Assembly: GCF_004360225.1 (NCBI RefSeq)
Contig: NZ_SNUA01000005.1
Location: 124,001-188,000 of the forward strand
Source: Alcanivorax sp. 24
GTDB lineage: Bacteria > Pseudomonadota > Gammaproteobacteria > Pseudomonadales > Alcanivoracaceae
Reading direction: 5' to 3'
DNA length: 64,000 nucleotides
Below, piece after piece: positions 48,862 to 56,896 of this stretch (position 1 is the first letter of the stretch; every line of letters begins with the position of its first letter). The notes beneath the pieces were generated by a model. It was given only the letters and a program-made list of their open reading frames with translations, searched no databases and had not been told where the DNA came from. The position numbers and the translations under genes are program-made.

Positions 48862-49545
48862 TCAGAGAATCTGCCGGACTTCGTCCAGCGTCACCGGATC
48901 GGAAATGCCGCCAAGGTCCAGACGCGGCTGACCGTCGGTTCCCATCTTCACCCCGTTGACCAGGGCATAATTCAAGGTGGTAACGTCCATCGACGTGTCA
49001 CCGCTGGTGGCGGTCACCGAAACCTTATAAGCGCCTTCCGGCGCCAGGGTTTCGTCTTCCAGTTTGCCGTCCCAGACAAAGGACTCGACACCGGCGTCCA
49101 GGGCGCCCAGTTCAAAGCGGCGCACCACCTGCCCGGAACCATCGGTGATAGTGACCACGACGTTATCGGCGCCTTTATCCAGCTCCACACCGAACGGTGT
49201 GGTGGCTCCCTCTTCACCCACCAGCACCCGATCGCCGGAAACCAGCACCCCCCGGCCGATCAGGGCGGTGGCCTGCAGTGCCTTGCCGGCGTCGATTTGA
49301 TCGTTGATTTCTCCGAGCCGGGCATTGAGTTCCTGGATGCCACTGACGGTATTGATCTGCGCCAGCTGCGAGGTCATCTCCGCGTTTTCCATCGGATTCA
49401 TCGGATCCTGATTTCTCAGTTGCGTCACCAGCAGAGTCATGAAACTGTCCTGCAACTCACCGGCGGCGCCGCGGCTGCCGCCACTGCTGGTGCTGTTCAT
49501 ACTGTTCAGAACGGAGTTACTAATGTTCTGGGTGGCAGCCGCCAT
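48862..49545 (-). CDS. flgD: Hook cap protein FlgD
   Basis: FlgD caps the growing hook and is discarded when FlgK binds. The 227-residue protein has the conserved FMTLLVTQLRNQDPMNPMEN segment near residues 30-50, followed by Ig-like and tudor-like C-terminal folds. It shares one base with the flgC stop. Confidence 0.97.
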   Translation of the reverse strand: MAAATQNISNSVLNSMNSTSSGGSRGAAGELQDSFMTLLVTQLRNQDPMNPMENAEMTSQLAQINTVSGIQELNARLGEINDQIDAGKALQATALIGRGVLVSGDRVLVGEEGATTPFGVELDKGADNVVVTITDGSGQVVRRFELGALDAGVESFVWDGKLEDETLAPEGAYKVSVTATSGDTSMDVTTLNYALVNGVKMGTDGQPRLDLGGISDPVTLDEVRQIL

Positions 49546-49943
49546 CAGTTCTCTCCCACGGTCAGGGTTTTCAGCATCATCTGTTTGCTGGTGTTGAGCA
49601 CTTCCACGTTGGCTTCGTAGGAACGGGAGGCGGCGATCATGTTGACCATTTCATGAACCGGCTCCACGTTCGGCATGGTCACGTAGCCCTGTTCGTCCGC
49701 CAGCGGATGATGGGGCCGGTACTCGCGACGCAGGGGCGCCGGGTCCTCCACCACTTCCCGCACCGACACGCCAACACTGCCTTCCCCGTTTTGGCGGCTT
49801 TCGAACACCACCTGGCGCGCCCGGTAGGCTTCACCATCGGGCCCGGCAACGCTGTCGGCATTGGCCAGATTGCTGGCGGTGACGTTCATGCGCTGGGCCT
49901 GAGCCACCATCGCCGAGCCGGAAATTTCAAAGATGGAAAACAT
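49545..49943 (-). CDS. flgC: Proximal rod protein FlgC
   Basis: FlgC is a 132-residue proximal rod subunit with [20 protein letters not shown] at the start, [20 protein letters not shown] and a C-terminal rod helix. It follows flgB by 14 bp. Confidence 0.98.
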   Translation of the reverse strand: MFSIFEISGSAMVAQAQRMNVTASNLANADSVAGPDGEAYRARQVVFESRQNGEGSVGVSVREVVEDPAPLRREYRPHHPLADEQGYVTMPNVEPVHEMVNMIAASRSYEANVEVLNTSKQMMLKTLTVGEN

Positions 49944-49957
49944 AGCGGCTTCCTTTT

Positions 49958-50374
49958 TTATTCCGATTGCATGGCGCCCTTGAGGCTCTGAATACGGCTG
50001 TTGATCATGGTGAGCGCGGCCTGGTAACGGACCGAGTTATCGGCGAATTGCACCCGTTCCACATCCATGTTCACGGTGTTGCCGTCCAGGCTCGGTTGGT
50101 CCGGCACCCGGTACAGCAAGTCCACCTGCTCAGAGGATATCCCGGCGGTCCCTGACGGAAAGTGCCGCTCGGACGTGGTGGTCAAATGCAAGGCCCGCGC
50201 CTGTTCACTCCCGGCCACCGCCCGCGCCAGCTCATCGGAGAAGTTGAAGTCACGCGCTTTGAAATGCGGGGTGTCGGCGTTGGCGATGTTGCCCGCCAAC
50301 ACCCCCTGCCGTTGGTGACGAAGTTGCAGCGCCTGCTGGTAGAAGTTCAGGGCACCGGCCAGTTTGTCGATCAT
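49958..50374 (-). CDS. flgB: Proximal rod protein FlgB
   Basis: FlgB is the rod subunit next to FliE. The 138-residue protein has [20 protein letters not shown] and HFKARDFNF, the family signature. The ATG at 50374, preceded by AAAGGAG, is chosen over a 39-codon upstream extension. It heads the flgBCDEFGHIJ operon, divergent from flgA. Confidence 0.97.
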   Translation of the reverse strand: MIDKLAGALNFYQQALQLRHQRQGVLAGNIANADTPHFKARDFNFSDELARAVAGSEQARALHLTTTSERHFPSGTAGISSEQVDLLYRVPDQPSLDGNTVNMDVERVQFADNSVRYQAALTMINSRIQSLKGAMQSE

Positions 50375-50451
50375 GGCGAAACTCCTTTTGGATACCACCA
50401 GACTAAAACGGGCGGGGACACGGCAAACGGCCAAACAGCCCCCTATTTGAT

Positions 50452-50459
50452 CGTTATTT
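50452..50459 (-). promoter_or_regulatory. Possible FlhD4C2 half-site in the flgA-flgB gap
   Basis: The minus strand reads AAATAACG, matching the AAATA(A/G)CG half of the enterobacterial FlhD4C2 box, in the AT-rich middle of the divergent flgA/flgB region where such a box is expected. The second half-site is not convincing. Confidence 0.25.
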
Positions 50460-50522
50460 CGTTTATTCGCCTGCTGGCGGGTTTCGTACAATGCCGTTAT
50501 CAGGCCGTGGGAGAAGCAACGG

Positions 50523-51188
50523 ATGAAGGCATTGCGCTGGCTGGTTACCGGCTTGTTACTGACAGCCGCCTCGCTGGCGGTGGCGGTGGCTCCGATGGAG
50601 CAACAGGCCAGGGCCTTTCTGTTGCGGGAGGCCGCCGGGTTGGGGGATCACATCGAGGTGACGATGCAATCGCCGACCGCGCCTTTACCGCAATGCGGCG
50701 ACGCCACCCCGTTTCTACCTGGTCATCAGCGCCCCCTGCTCGGACCGGTGACCGTCGGCGTGCGCTGTGATGGTCAGGTCCGTTATCTGCAGGCCCGGGT
50801 CAGCGCCCGGGGGCGCTACTGGGCTGCGGCGCAAAACCTGGACGCCGGCACCATTCTGGAAAAAGACGACCTGCGAGCGCGGGAAGGGGACCTGAGCACC
50901 CTGCCACGCCGGACGGTCACCGATCTGGATCAGCTTGTTGGCAAGGAACTGACCCGCCCACTGAACGCCGGCATGGTGTTGCAAGACAGCGTATTGCGGG
51001 TACGGCCGCTGGTACGCCGGCGACAACCGGTGAAGGTGGAAGCCATGGGAACCGGCTTTCGTATCGAACGCGCGGCCCACGCTCTGGAAGACGGCGCATT
51101 GGGTGAGCGGATCCGGGTGCGCTTGCCGGACCGGCGGGTGCTGACAGTGGTGGTGAGCGGGCCAAACCGGACCCGGGTCACATTTTGA
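50523..51188 (+). CDS. flgA: P-ring assembly chaperone FlgA
   Basis: FlgA is a periplasmic chaperone for FlgI. The 221-residue protein has a signal peptide (about 1-22, cleavage near AVAVA-PMEQQ) and a C-terminal SAF-type domain (AAQNLDAGTILEKDDLRARE, LTRPLNAGMVLQDSVL). It is divergent from flgB. Confidence 0.95.
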   Translation: MKALRWLVTGLLLTAASLAVAVAPMEQQARAFLLREAAGLGDHIEVTMQSPTAPLPQCGDATPFLPGHQRPLLGPVTVGVRCDGQVRYLQARVSARGRYWAAAQNLDAGTILEKDDLRAREGDLSTLPRRTVTDLDQLVGKELTRPLNAGMVLQDSVLRVRPLVRRRQPVKVEAMGTGFRIERAAHALEDGALGERIRVRLPDRRVLTVVVSGPNRTRVTF

Positions 51189-51199
51189 CCTTTCCGGGC

Positions 51200-51226
51200 T
51201 AAAGCGCCGGGTTTTTCGGCCGATGA
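51200..51226 (+). promoter_or_regulatory. Sigma-28 (FliA) promoter of flgM
   Basis: TAAA-N15-GCCGATGA, with exact spacing and one -10 mismatch, between flgA and flgM. In enterobacteria flgM has both a class II (via flgA) and a class III promoter; this site gives the same dual control here. Confidence 0.82.
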
Positions 51227-51288
51227 AGGGTGGGAGGGGACCTTGAACGACCTCAAGGCACCTCCGCGAACGCAATGGAGAGACAGCT

Positions 51289-51573
51289 GTGAAAATTGAC
51301 CATCCGCACCCCTTCAGCGCCAATCGCCCGGTGCAGGAGAAAGCCGCCGAGCGCAGCGTCGAGCGTTCCGCCAGCGAACCCGCGGAAACCAGCCCGGCGG
51401 CGGTAACTCATCTGCGCCGGGACTGCGGTGACGAAGACATCGACACCGCGCGGGTGGCGGAAATCCGCCAGGCGATCAGCGAGGGCCGCCTGGAAATCCG
51501 GGCCGATCGCATTGCCGACGGGTTGATCGAGCGGGTTCGGGAAGAACTGGAAACGCGGTCCGATCCTTCATGA
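51289..51573 (+). CDS. flgM: Anti-sigma-28 factor FlgM
   Basis: FlgM binds sigma-28 until the hook is complete and it is exported. The 94-residue protein has a disordered N-terminus and the helical sigma-binding half (DIDTARVAEIRQAISEGRLE, IRADRIADGLI), the family signature. The start is GTG with GGAGA upstream. It overlaps flgN by 4 bp. Confidence 0.95.
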   Translation: MKIDHPHPFSANRPVQEKAAERSVERSASEPAETSPAAVTHLRRDCGDEDIDTARVAEIRQAISEGRLEIRADRIADGLIERVREELETRSDPS

Positions 51574-52019
51574 GTCTGAATACCCATCTGCAGCGCCAGC
51601 ACGATCACCTGGCCTCGCTGGGGCACTTGTTGTCCGAAGAGCGGGCATTGCTGGTTGAGGGCAGCGTCGATGGTCCGGCGCTGGGGGCCGTGGCGCAACG
51701 CAAAGCCGCCCTGCTGGAAACACTCGACACTTTCGAGAGCCGGCGCCGGGACGCCCTGCGGCGGCTCGGCTATGACAATACCCCCCAAGGCGACGAGCAG
51801 GCGGCCCGCGAGGCGGGCTGTCTGCCGTTGTGGCGGGCGATCCAGGCCCATGCCCGGGCCGTGGCCGCGGACAACCGGATCAACGGTGAGTTGATCGAAC
51901 TGCGCGCGGCCAACAATCTGAGGCTGCTCAATGCCCTGCGCGAACAGGCCGGCAATCCGTTGTACGGCCCCGACGGCCAGCCCGGCCCACGCGGCGGACG
52001 GCTGTCCTCGTCCGCTTGA
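51570..52019 (+). CDS. flgN: Flagellar export chaperone FlgN
   Basis: FlgN is the chaperone for FlgK and FlgL. The 149-residue protein is helical, with LLSEERALLVEGSVDGPALG and a C-terminal ELRAANNLRLLNALREQ segment followed by a Gly/Pro tail. Conservation in this family is low; the overlap with flgM supports the call. Confidence 0.92.
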   Translation: MSLNTHLQRQHDHLASLGHLLSEERALLVEGSVDGPALGAVAQRKAALLETLDTFESRRRDALRRLGYDNTPQGDEQAAREAGCLPLWRAIQAHARAVAADNRINGELIELRAANNLRLLNALREQAGNPLYGPDGQPGPRGGRLSSSA

Positions 52020-52070
52020 TCAACGTTTCCGACTCTTCCGTATTCTGTGAGCAGGAATGACAACGTGGCA

Positions 52071-53306
52071 ATGACTCTCAAACAGGCGATCGTCGACGAC
52101 GATGCCCTGGACGTCATGCTGGCCTGTCGGCCGGTGTACAGCAAGAATCAGGACCTGGCCGCTTTCCAACTGCTGCTGCAAGGCAGTGGGGACGGCGTCA
52201 CCTTGTCCGACATCGAATCCAGCCATCCGGTGATTCTGGGCACCTATTCGCAGGTTTATCAGGACGGCCGCACCCGCACCATACCCACTTTCCTGCGCGT
52301 GACCCCGGAAGTGCTGCTGGCCCGGTCGTTACCTCATCTGCCCAAAAAACAGTATATCCTTGACCTCGACCACGGTTTGGCCGAGCCGCAAGTGTTGCTG
52401 GATCAGGCCCGACGCTGGGCCGGTCAGGGTTACCGCCTGGCGCTGGACGGCTTCGGACCAACCGACAAGATGGATCCCGCGCTGCTGGATCTGGTCCACA
52501 TTATCAAACTGGATGTTCGCCGCTTCGACGACGATACACTGCGCGCCACCGTGGAACGGCTCCGGCCCCACGGCGCCGACCTGCTTGCCGATCATCTGGA
52601 TGATCGGCGCCGTTTCCGCGTCTGTCTGGAATTAGGGTTCAGTTACTACCAAGGTGACTTCCTGTCCACGGCGGTACCGGTGAAAGGCCGCAAAATCGCC
52701 GGCAATCAGTTGTTGTTGCTGCGCCTGCTCGCCGAACTGCATAACCCGGAAGCAACGCCATCCTCACTGGAGGCCATTGCCATCCAGGACGCGCACCTGA
52801 CCTGGCGCATTCTGCGCGTGGTCAATTCCGCCGCCCAGGGTTTACACCGTGAGGTGAGTTCCCTGTCCCAGGCCATCGCGTTGCTGGGCATGGACGAAAT
52901 GCGCCGCTGGGCCAATCTGCTGTTGGTCCACGGCAGCCAGAACAAACCCGCCCATCTGGTCCGCAATATGCTGGTGCGCGGACGCATGTGCGAAGTGATG
53001 GCCGAGCTTTCCGGCGAGGAGGTCCCGGTGAATCATTTTATCGTCGGCCTGCTCTCACAACTGGACGTCATCACCGACATCGCCATGCCGGAATTGATGG
53101 ACCAGGTGCCGCTGAGCCAGGAAGTGAAACGTGCCCTGGTCGCCCGGGAAGGGAAACTCGGAGACCTGCTCAACGAGGTGGAACACTACGAAAACGGCCG
53201 CTTCGACCGGCTCACCAGGCTTAACGACACTTCGTTCTACGAAGTGGCCTATCGCCATAGCGTGGCCTGGGCCCGGCAGATTCAACAGGCTCTCGGCAGC
53301 TTGTGA
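52071..53306 (+). CDS. EAL-like/HDOD two-domain signalling protein (YuxH family)
   Basis: The 411-residue protein has an EAL-type fold (about 1-195) joined to an HDOD domain (about 200-400; LTWRILRVVNSAAQGLHREV, QAIALLGMDEMRRWANLLLV). The EAL signature is missing (LLLQGSG in its place) and other catalytic acids look altered, so c-di-GMP hydrolysis is unlikely; a binding or scaffold role is more probable. Its place after flgMN suggests a link to motility. GTG codons at 52065 and 52047 are alternative starts. Confidence 0.85.
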   Translation: MTLKQAIVDDDALDVMLACRPVYSKNQDLAAFQLLLQGSGDGVTLSDIESSHPVILGTYSQVYQDGRTRTIPTFLRVTPEVLLARSLPHLPKKQYILDLDHGLAEPQVLLDQARRWAGQGYRLALDGFGPTDKMDPALLDLVHIIKLDVRRFDDDTLRATVERLRPHGADLLADHLDDRRRFRVCLELGFSYYQGDFLSTAVPVKGRKIAGNQLLLLRLLAELHNPEATPSSLEAIAIQDAHLTWRILRVVNSAAQGLHREVSSLSQAIALLGMDEMRRWANLLLVHGSQNKPAHLVRNMLVRGRMCEVMAELSGEEVPVNHFIVGLLSQLDVITDIAMPELMDQVPLSQEVKRALVAREGKLGDLLNEVEHYENGRFDRLTRLNDTSFYEVAYRHSVAWARQIQQALGSL

Positions 53307-53387
53307 CATCCGGCCACGGCGGCGCGGTCAATGGGCTCCGCGCCGCTGCCTTGCTAGCATGAGTCTTTCGCTAATAAGGATAATGTC

Positions 53388-53837
53388 ATGACCCTGCCAC
53401 GCTCCCTGCCTGTATGGCTCCTGCTGACCCTGGCCGCCCTGCTCACCGCCTGCGACAGCGGGCCCGGCGACAATGTGATACGCGATGCTCTGAACGCGGA
53501 GCTGGAACAGGGGCATCTCAACGAATTGCTGGAAGTGGAAGAGGTTGAGCAACTCAGCGCGGTGGAGGACAGCCAGGGCGATTACAGCGTGGAAGTGAAT
53601 TATCGACTGCGCGCCCGCAAGGGCCTGGCCGACTACGCCAGTGAAATTCGTGGCGACAGCGAACGCGAACCCATGGACCGTTTCGCCATGACCATGGCCC
53701 TGGCCGCGGTACGTGTGGAATTCGGCCCGTTCGAGGAAGGCGACACCTTCAATCGGGAACGGCGGCTGGTATTCAGTAAAGGCGATCAGGGCTGGCAAAT
53801 GAAAAGCGCTTTGGGGGCAAAACCGGATCAACAATGA
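53388..53837 (+). CDS. Small predicted lipoprotein of unknown function
   Basis: The 149-residue protein has a lipoprotein signal with lipobox LLTAC (C22), so it is probably membrane-anchored. The rest is acidic and helical in its first half (LEQGHLNELLEVEEVEQLSA) and ends with a strand-rich part (RRLVFSKGDQGWQMKSAL). I do not recognise the family. AAGGAT lies upstream of the ATG. It is on the plus strand alone, convergent with rimI. Confidence 0.8.
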   Translation: MTLPRSLPVWLLLTLAALLTACDSGPGDNVIRDALNAELEQGHLNELLEVEEVEQLSAVEDSQGDYSVEVNYRLRARKGLADYASEIRGDSEREPMDRFAMTMALAAVRVEFGPFEEGDTFNRERRLVFSKGDQGWQMKSALGAKPDQQ

Positions 53838-53867
53838 TTGTGGCGATGCGAGTTGCCCGGATACCGT

Positions 53868-53937
53868 ATTCATAGCCAAGGCCACTCCCACAGGGGGAGC
53901 TGCAGAGTCGCTGTGGGAAGCTGCTTTACCAGCGAAT
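53868..53937. repeat. GTGGGAAGC-type extragenic palindrome between convergent genes
   Basis: A degenerate pair of halves, ATTCATAGCCAAGGCCACT and CTGTGGGAAGCTGCTTTACC, lies between the lipoprotein gene and rimI. It is the last copy of the family seen in the window; none occurs from here to 64000. Confidence 0.75.
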
Positions 53938-53984
53938 GGCGTGTTTTTGCCTGCCAGCGTGTTACGTGTAAGGCCCCTTGCGCA

Positions 53985-54443
53985 TCACAGCATCAACGTC
54001 ATCAGCACCGCGTCCTCGTGGCCGTCGGTGGTCCGGTAATAATTGGGGCGCCGGCCGCACACCTCGAAACCGAGCTGTTCATAGAGCTTTCGCGCGCCCT
54101 GGTTGCCTGCCCGCACTTCCAGGTACATTACCGACATGTCCTCGTCGACGGCCCGGGCAATGGCCTGCTCCAGCATCCAGCGGGCGATGCCACGCCGTTG
54201 CCAGGCCGGCGCCACCGCGATGTTCAGCAGATGGGCCTCATCCAGCACCGCGGACAACACCATGAAGCCGGCGATTTCCCCCTCTCGGGTCGCCACCTTG
54301 CAACGGTAACCGCTGGAAAGACAGCTGCGGAAATTGGTCATCGACCAGGGCGTCAACTGACAGGCCTGTTCCACCACCAGTACCCGATCCAGATCCGCGC
54401 TGGTCATGGTGCGCAGACGCACGTCGTCGGTGATCTCAGCCAT
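53985..54443 (-). CDS. rimI: Ribosomal protein S18-alanine N-acetyltransferase RimI
   Basis: RimI acetylates the N-terminal alanine of S18. The 152-residue GNAT protein has the acetyl-CoA motif (LLNIAVAPAWQRRGIARWML), the ARKLYEQLGFE segment and the family ending RRPNYYRTTDGHEDAVLM. It overlaps the holD-like gene by 8 bp, the same pairing as holD-rimI in E. coli. Confidence 0.93.
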   Translation of the reverse strand: MAEITDDVRLRTMTSADLDRVLVVEQACQLTPWSMTNFRSCLSSGYRCKVATREGEIAGFMVLSAVLDEAHLLNIAVAPAWQRRGIARWMLEQAIARAVDEDMSVMYLEVRAGNQGARKLYEQLGFEVCGRRPNYYRTTDGHEDAVLMTLML

Positions 54444-55176
54444 GGAAGCCCGCTGCCACCATCGCCCGCCAGCTGCGTTTTTTGTGCCGCGCCGGCTCCG
54501 AGAGCATCTCCTCCAGACTGCTCACCACCAGAGCCTCCATCTCGCCGAGCTTGAACGGTTGATAGCGTTCCGTGCCGAGAACCTGCTTCGCCAGAGCCTC
54601 GTCCAGACAAAACAGCGTGCGCTGCCCGCCATCCAGCCGCGCTAAACCGGCGACGAACGCGGCCAAGGCCTGGGAGGCGGCATTCCGGTCCATCGGTTGA
54701 TCGTCGGTCAGCGGACAATAGAACCGGCGCGGCCGGGCCGGGCCGGCGGCGAACAACGCCAGCAGCGATGCCGCCAGGGCGCCGTCGTGACGGCCCAGCC
54801 CCGGCGCCTTGGCATCGCTTTGTTGAAATAGCAACCAGGTTTCACCGGCCAGATGCGCTTCGAGCGTGAAAACCACCGCCTGATCGGCGGCGACAGGCTC
54901 CGGCGAGGGCTGAACCGGCGCCGGCGGCGGCGTTGCCGCGGGCCGCTCCGACGGCGTCCGTTCCAATTCACGGGACAACGACGGCGGCGCTTCCGGCGCC
55001 TCGGTTGCCACCGCTGCGGGAGGCGCTTCGGCGCTCGCTGGCGCGGCCTTCGGGGTCGGTGGAGGCTCCGGCGGCGCCAGTTCCGGAGAAGGCGCCGCGC
55101 CGGGCAGCGCCACCCGCGCCACCCAGGGCGTCAGCCCCAGGGCCTTCAGGTAACTCTGCCGTTGCGGTTCATTCAT
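54436..55176 (-). CDS. HolD-like protein (DNA polymerase III psi subunit) with Pro/Ala linker
   Basis: The N-terminus (RQSYLKALGLTPWVAR) resembles the chi-/tau-contacting region of E. coli psi (LQQLGITQW). A Pro/Ala-rich linker of about 80 residues follows, then a globular C-terminal domain (about 100-246). The 246-residue length is well above the 137 of E. coli HolD. The start at 55176 is chosen because GGAG lies 6 nt upstream. The assignment rests on the N-terminal motif and the neighbouring rimI. Confidence 0.6.
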   Translation of the reverse strand: MNEPQRQSYLKALGLTPWVARVALPGAAPSPELAPPEPPPTPKAAPASAEAPPAAVATEAPEAPPSLSRELERTPSERPAATPPPAPVQPSPEPVAADQAVVFTLEAHLAGETWLLFQQSDAKAPGLGRHDGALAASLLALFAAGPARPRRFYCPLTDDQPMDRNAASQALAAFVAGLARLDGGQRTLFCLDEALAKQVLGTERYQPFKLGEMEALVVSSLEEMLSEPARHKKRSWRAMVAAGFHG

Positions 55177-55287
55177 GGGCCGCTCCATTGCGGCTGGCTT
55201 CCGCACTTATCAATACACTGACACGCCGTGACTGACATGCCGTGTTTGCGTGCCGCGTGCCAGCGTATTGCGTGAAGGCGCCTTTGG

Positions 55288-56835
55288 TCATACGTCCGCG
55301 GCCTGCGGATGGGCCCGCTGCAGCCCCGACGCGAAATGATTCAGAGCGTTCAGATACGCCTTTGCCGAAGCGCTGATGATATCGGTGTCGGCGCCGTGGC
55401 CGTTGACGATGCGCCCTCCTTTTTCCAGCCGCACGGTCACTTCGCCCTGGCTGTCGGTGCCCGAGGTAATGGCGTTCACTGAATACAGGGACATGCTGCA
55501 GTTGCTTTGCACCAGGGACTCAATGGCCTTGAAGGTAGCGTCCACCGGTCCGGCGCCGGCGGCGGTGGCCTCCCGTTCCTCACCGTCCACGTTGATGACA
55601 ATGCGCGCCTTCGGCGTTTCGCCGGTACAGGAGGTCACCTCCAGCACCACCAGTTGGTAACGCTCCTGTTCCGCTGCCTGGCGGGTATCGCTGACCAGCG
55701 CCTGCAGGTCCTCGTCGAACACCTCGTGCTTCTTGTCGGCCAGATCCTTGAAGCGCTGAAACGCTATGTTCAGCGACGCATCGGAGCCCAGCGGGATCCC
55801 CAATTCTTCCAGACGGGCGCGGAAAGCGGCGCGGCCGGAGTGCTTGCCAAGCACCATGCGGTTGGTGTGCCAACCGACGTCCTCGGCGGACATGATCTCG
55901 TAGGTTTCGCGGTGCTTGAGCACACCGTCCTGATGGATACCGGACTCATGGGCAAAGGCGTTGGCGCCGACGATGGCCTTGTTGGGCTGCACCGGGAAGC
56001 CGGTGATGGTGGAGACCAGTTTCGACGCCGGCACGATCTCGCGGGTGTTGATGCCGGTGTCCACCGGAAACAGATCCTGGCGGGTACGCACCGCCATCAC
56101 GATTTCCTCCAGGGAAGCGTTACCGGCCCGCTCGCCCAGTCCGTTGATGGTGCACTCCACCTGGCGGGCGCCGGCCTGCACCGCCGCCAGGGAGTTGGCC
56201 ACCGCCAGGCCCAGATCGTTGTGGCAGTGCACCGAGAACACCGCCTTGTCGGCGTTCGGCACCCGCTCCAGCAGGGAACGGATGGTGTGGGCGAACTGCT
56301 CGGGGATGTTATAGCCCACGGTGTCCGGGATATTGATGGTGCGGGCACCGGCGTCGATGGCCGCCTCGACGATACGGCACAGGAAATCCAGTTCGGAACG
56401 ACCGGCGTCCTCGCAGGAGAACTCCACGTCGTCGATGCGGTTACGGGCGTGCTTGACCGCCGCTACCGCGTTTTCCACCACCTGGTCCGGCGTCATCCGC
56501 AGCTTGTGCTCCATATGAATGGGGCTGGTGGCGAGGAAGGTGTGGATGCGGCCCGACTCGGCCCCCGCCAGCGCTTCCGCGGCGCGATCGATGTCCTCGG
56601 CCTTGGCCCGCGCCAGGGAACAGATGGTGGATTCGCGCACGGTATCGGCGATCGCCTTCACCGCCTCGAAATCACCCTGGCTGGCGATGGCGAAACCGGC
56701 CTCGATGACATCCACCCGCATCCGCTCCAGCGCCTTGGCGATGCGCAGTTTTTCGTCCTGGTCCATGGTGGCGCCGGGGCTTTGCTCGCCGTCACGCAAG
56801 GTGGTGTCGAATATGATCAGGCGCTCTTTGTTCAT
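55288..56835 (-). CDS. leuA: 2-isopropylmalate synthase LeuA
   Basis: LeuA condenses acetyl-CoA with 2-oxoisovalerate, the first step of leucine synthesis. The 515-residue protein has the TIM-barrel motifs [14 protein letters not shown], the metal-binding HCHND near residues 203-207, [14 protein letters not shown], and a C-terminal regulatory domain (about 390-515) that normally binds leucine. No leader peptide or attenuator is visible in the 61 bp upstream gap. Confidence 0.97.
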   Translation of the reverse strand: MNKERLIIFDTTLRDGEQSPGATMDQDEKLRIAKALERMRVDVIEAGFAIASQGDFEAVKAIADTVRESTICSLARAKAEDIDRAAEALAGAESGRIHTFLATSPIHMEHKLRMTPDQVVENAVAAVKHARNRIDDVEFSCEDAGRSELDFLCRIVEAAIDAGARTINIPDTVGYNIPEQFAHTIRSLLERVPNADKAVFSVHCHNDLGLAVANSLAAVQAGARQVECTINGLGERAGNASLEEIVMAVRTRQDLFPVDTGINTREIVPASKLVSTITGFPVQPNKAIVGANAFAHESGIHQDGVLKHRETYEIMSAEDVGWHTNRMVLGKHSGRAAFRARLEELGIPLGSDASLNIAFQRFKDLADKKHEVFDEDLQALVSDTRQAAEQERYQLVVLEVTSCTGETPKARIVINVDGEEREATAAGAGPVDATFKAIESLVQSNCSMSLYSVNAITSGTDSQGEVTVRLEKGGRIVNGHGADTDIISASAKAYLNALNHFASGLQRAHPQAADV

Positions 56836-56896
56836 CGTCGTGTCTCGCCAAGTATGGGGGTCATCGATTCTAGCAAATCAGCCCGGACCGGGGGTA

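Noticed and set aside
53951-55290. Similar TGCCAGCGT-TT-CGTG-AAGG stretches after the ends of rimI and leuA as a third repeat family
   Set aside because: The match is only about 30 bp with several differences and no internal symmetry, so chance or distant relation cannot be excluded.
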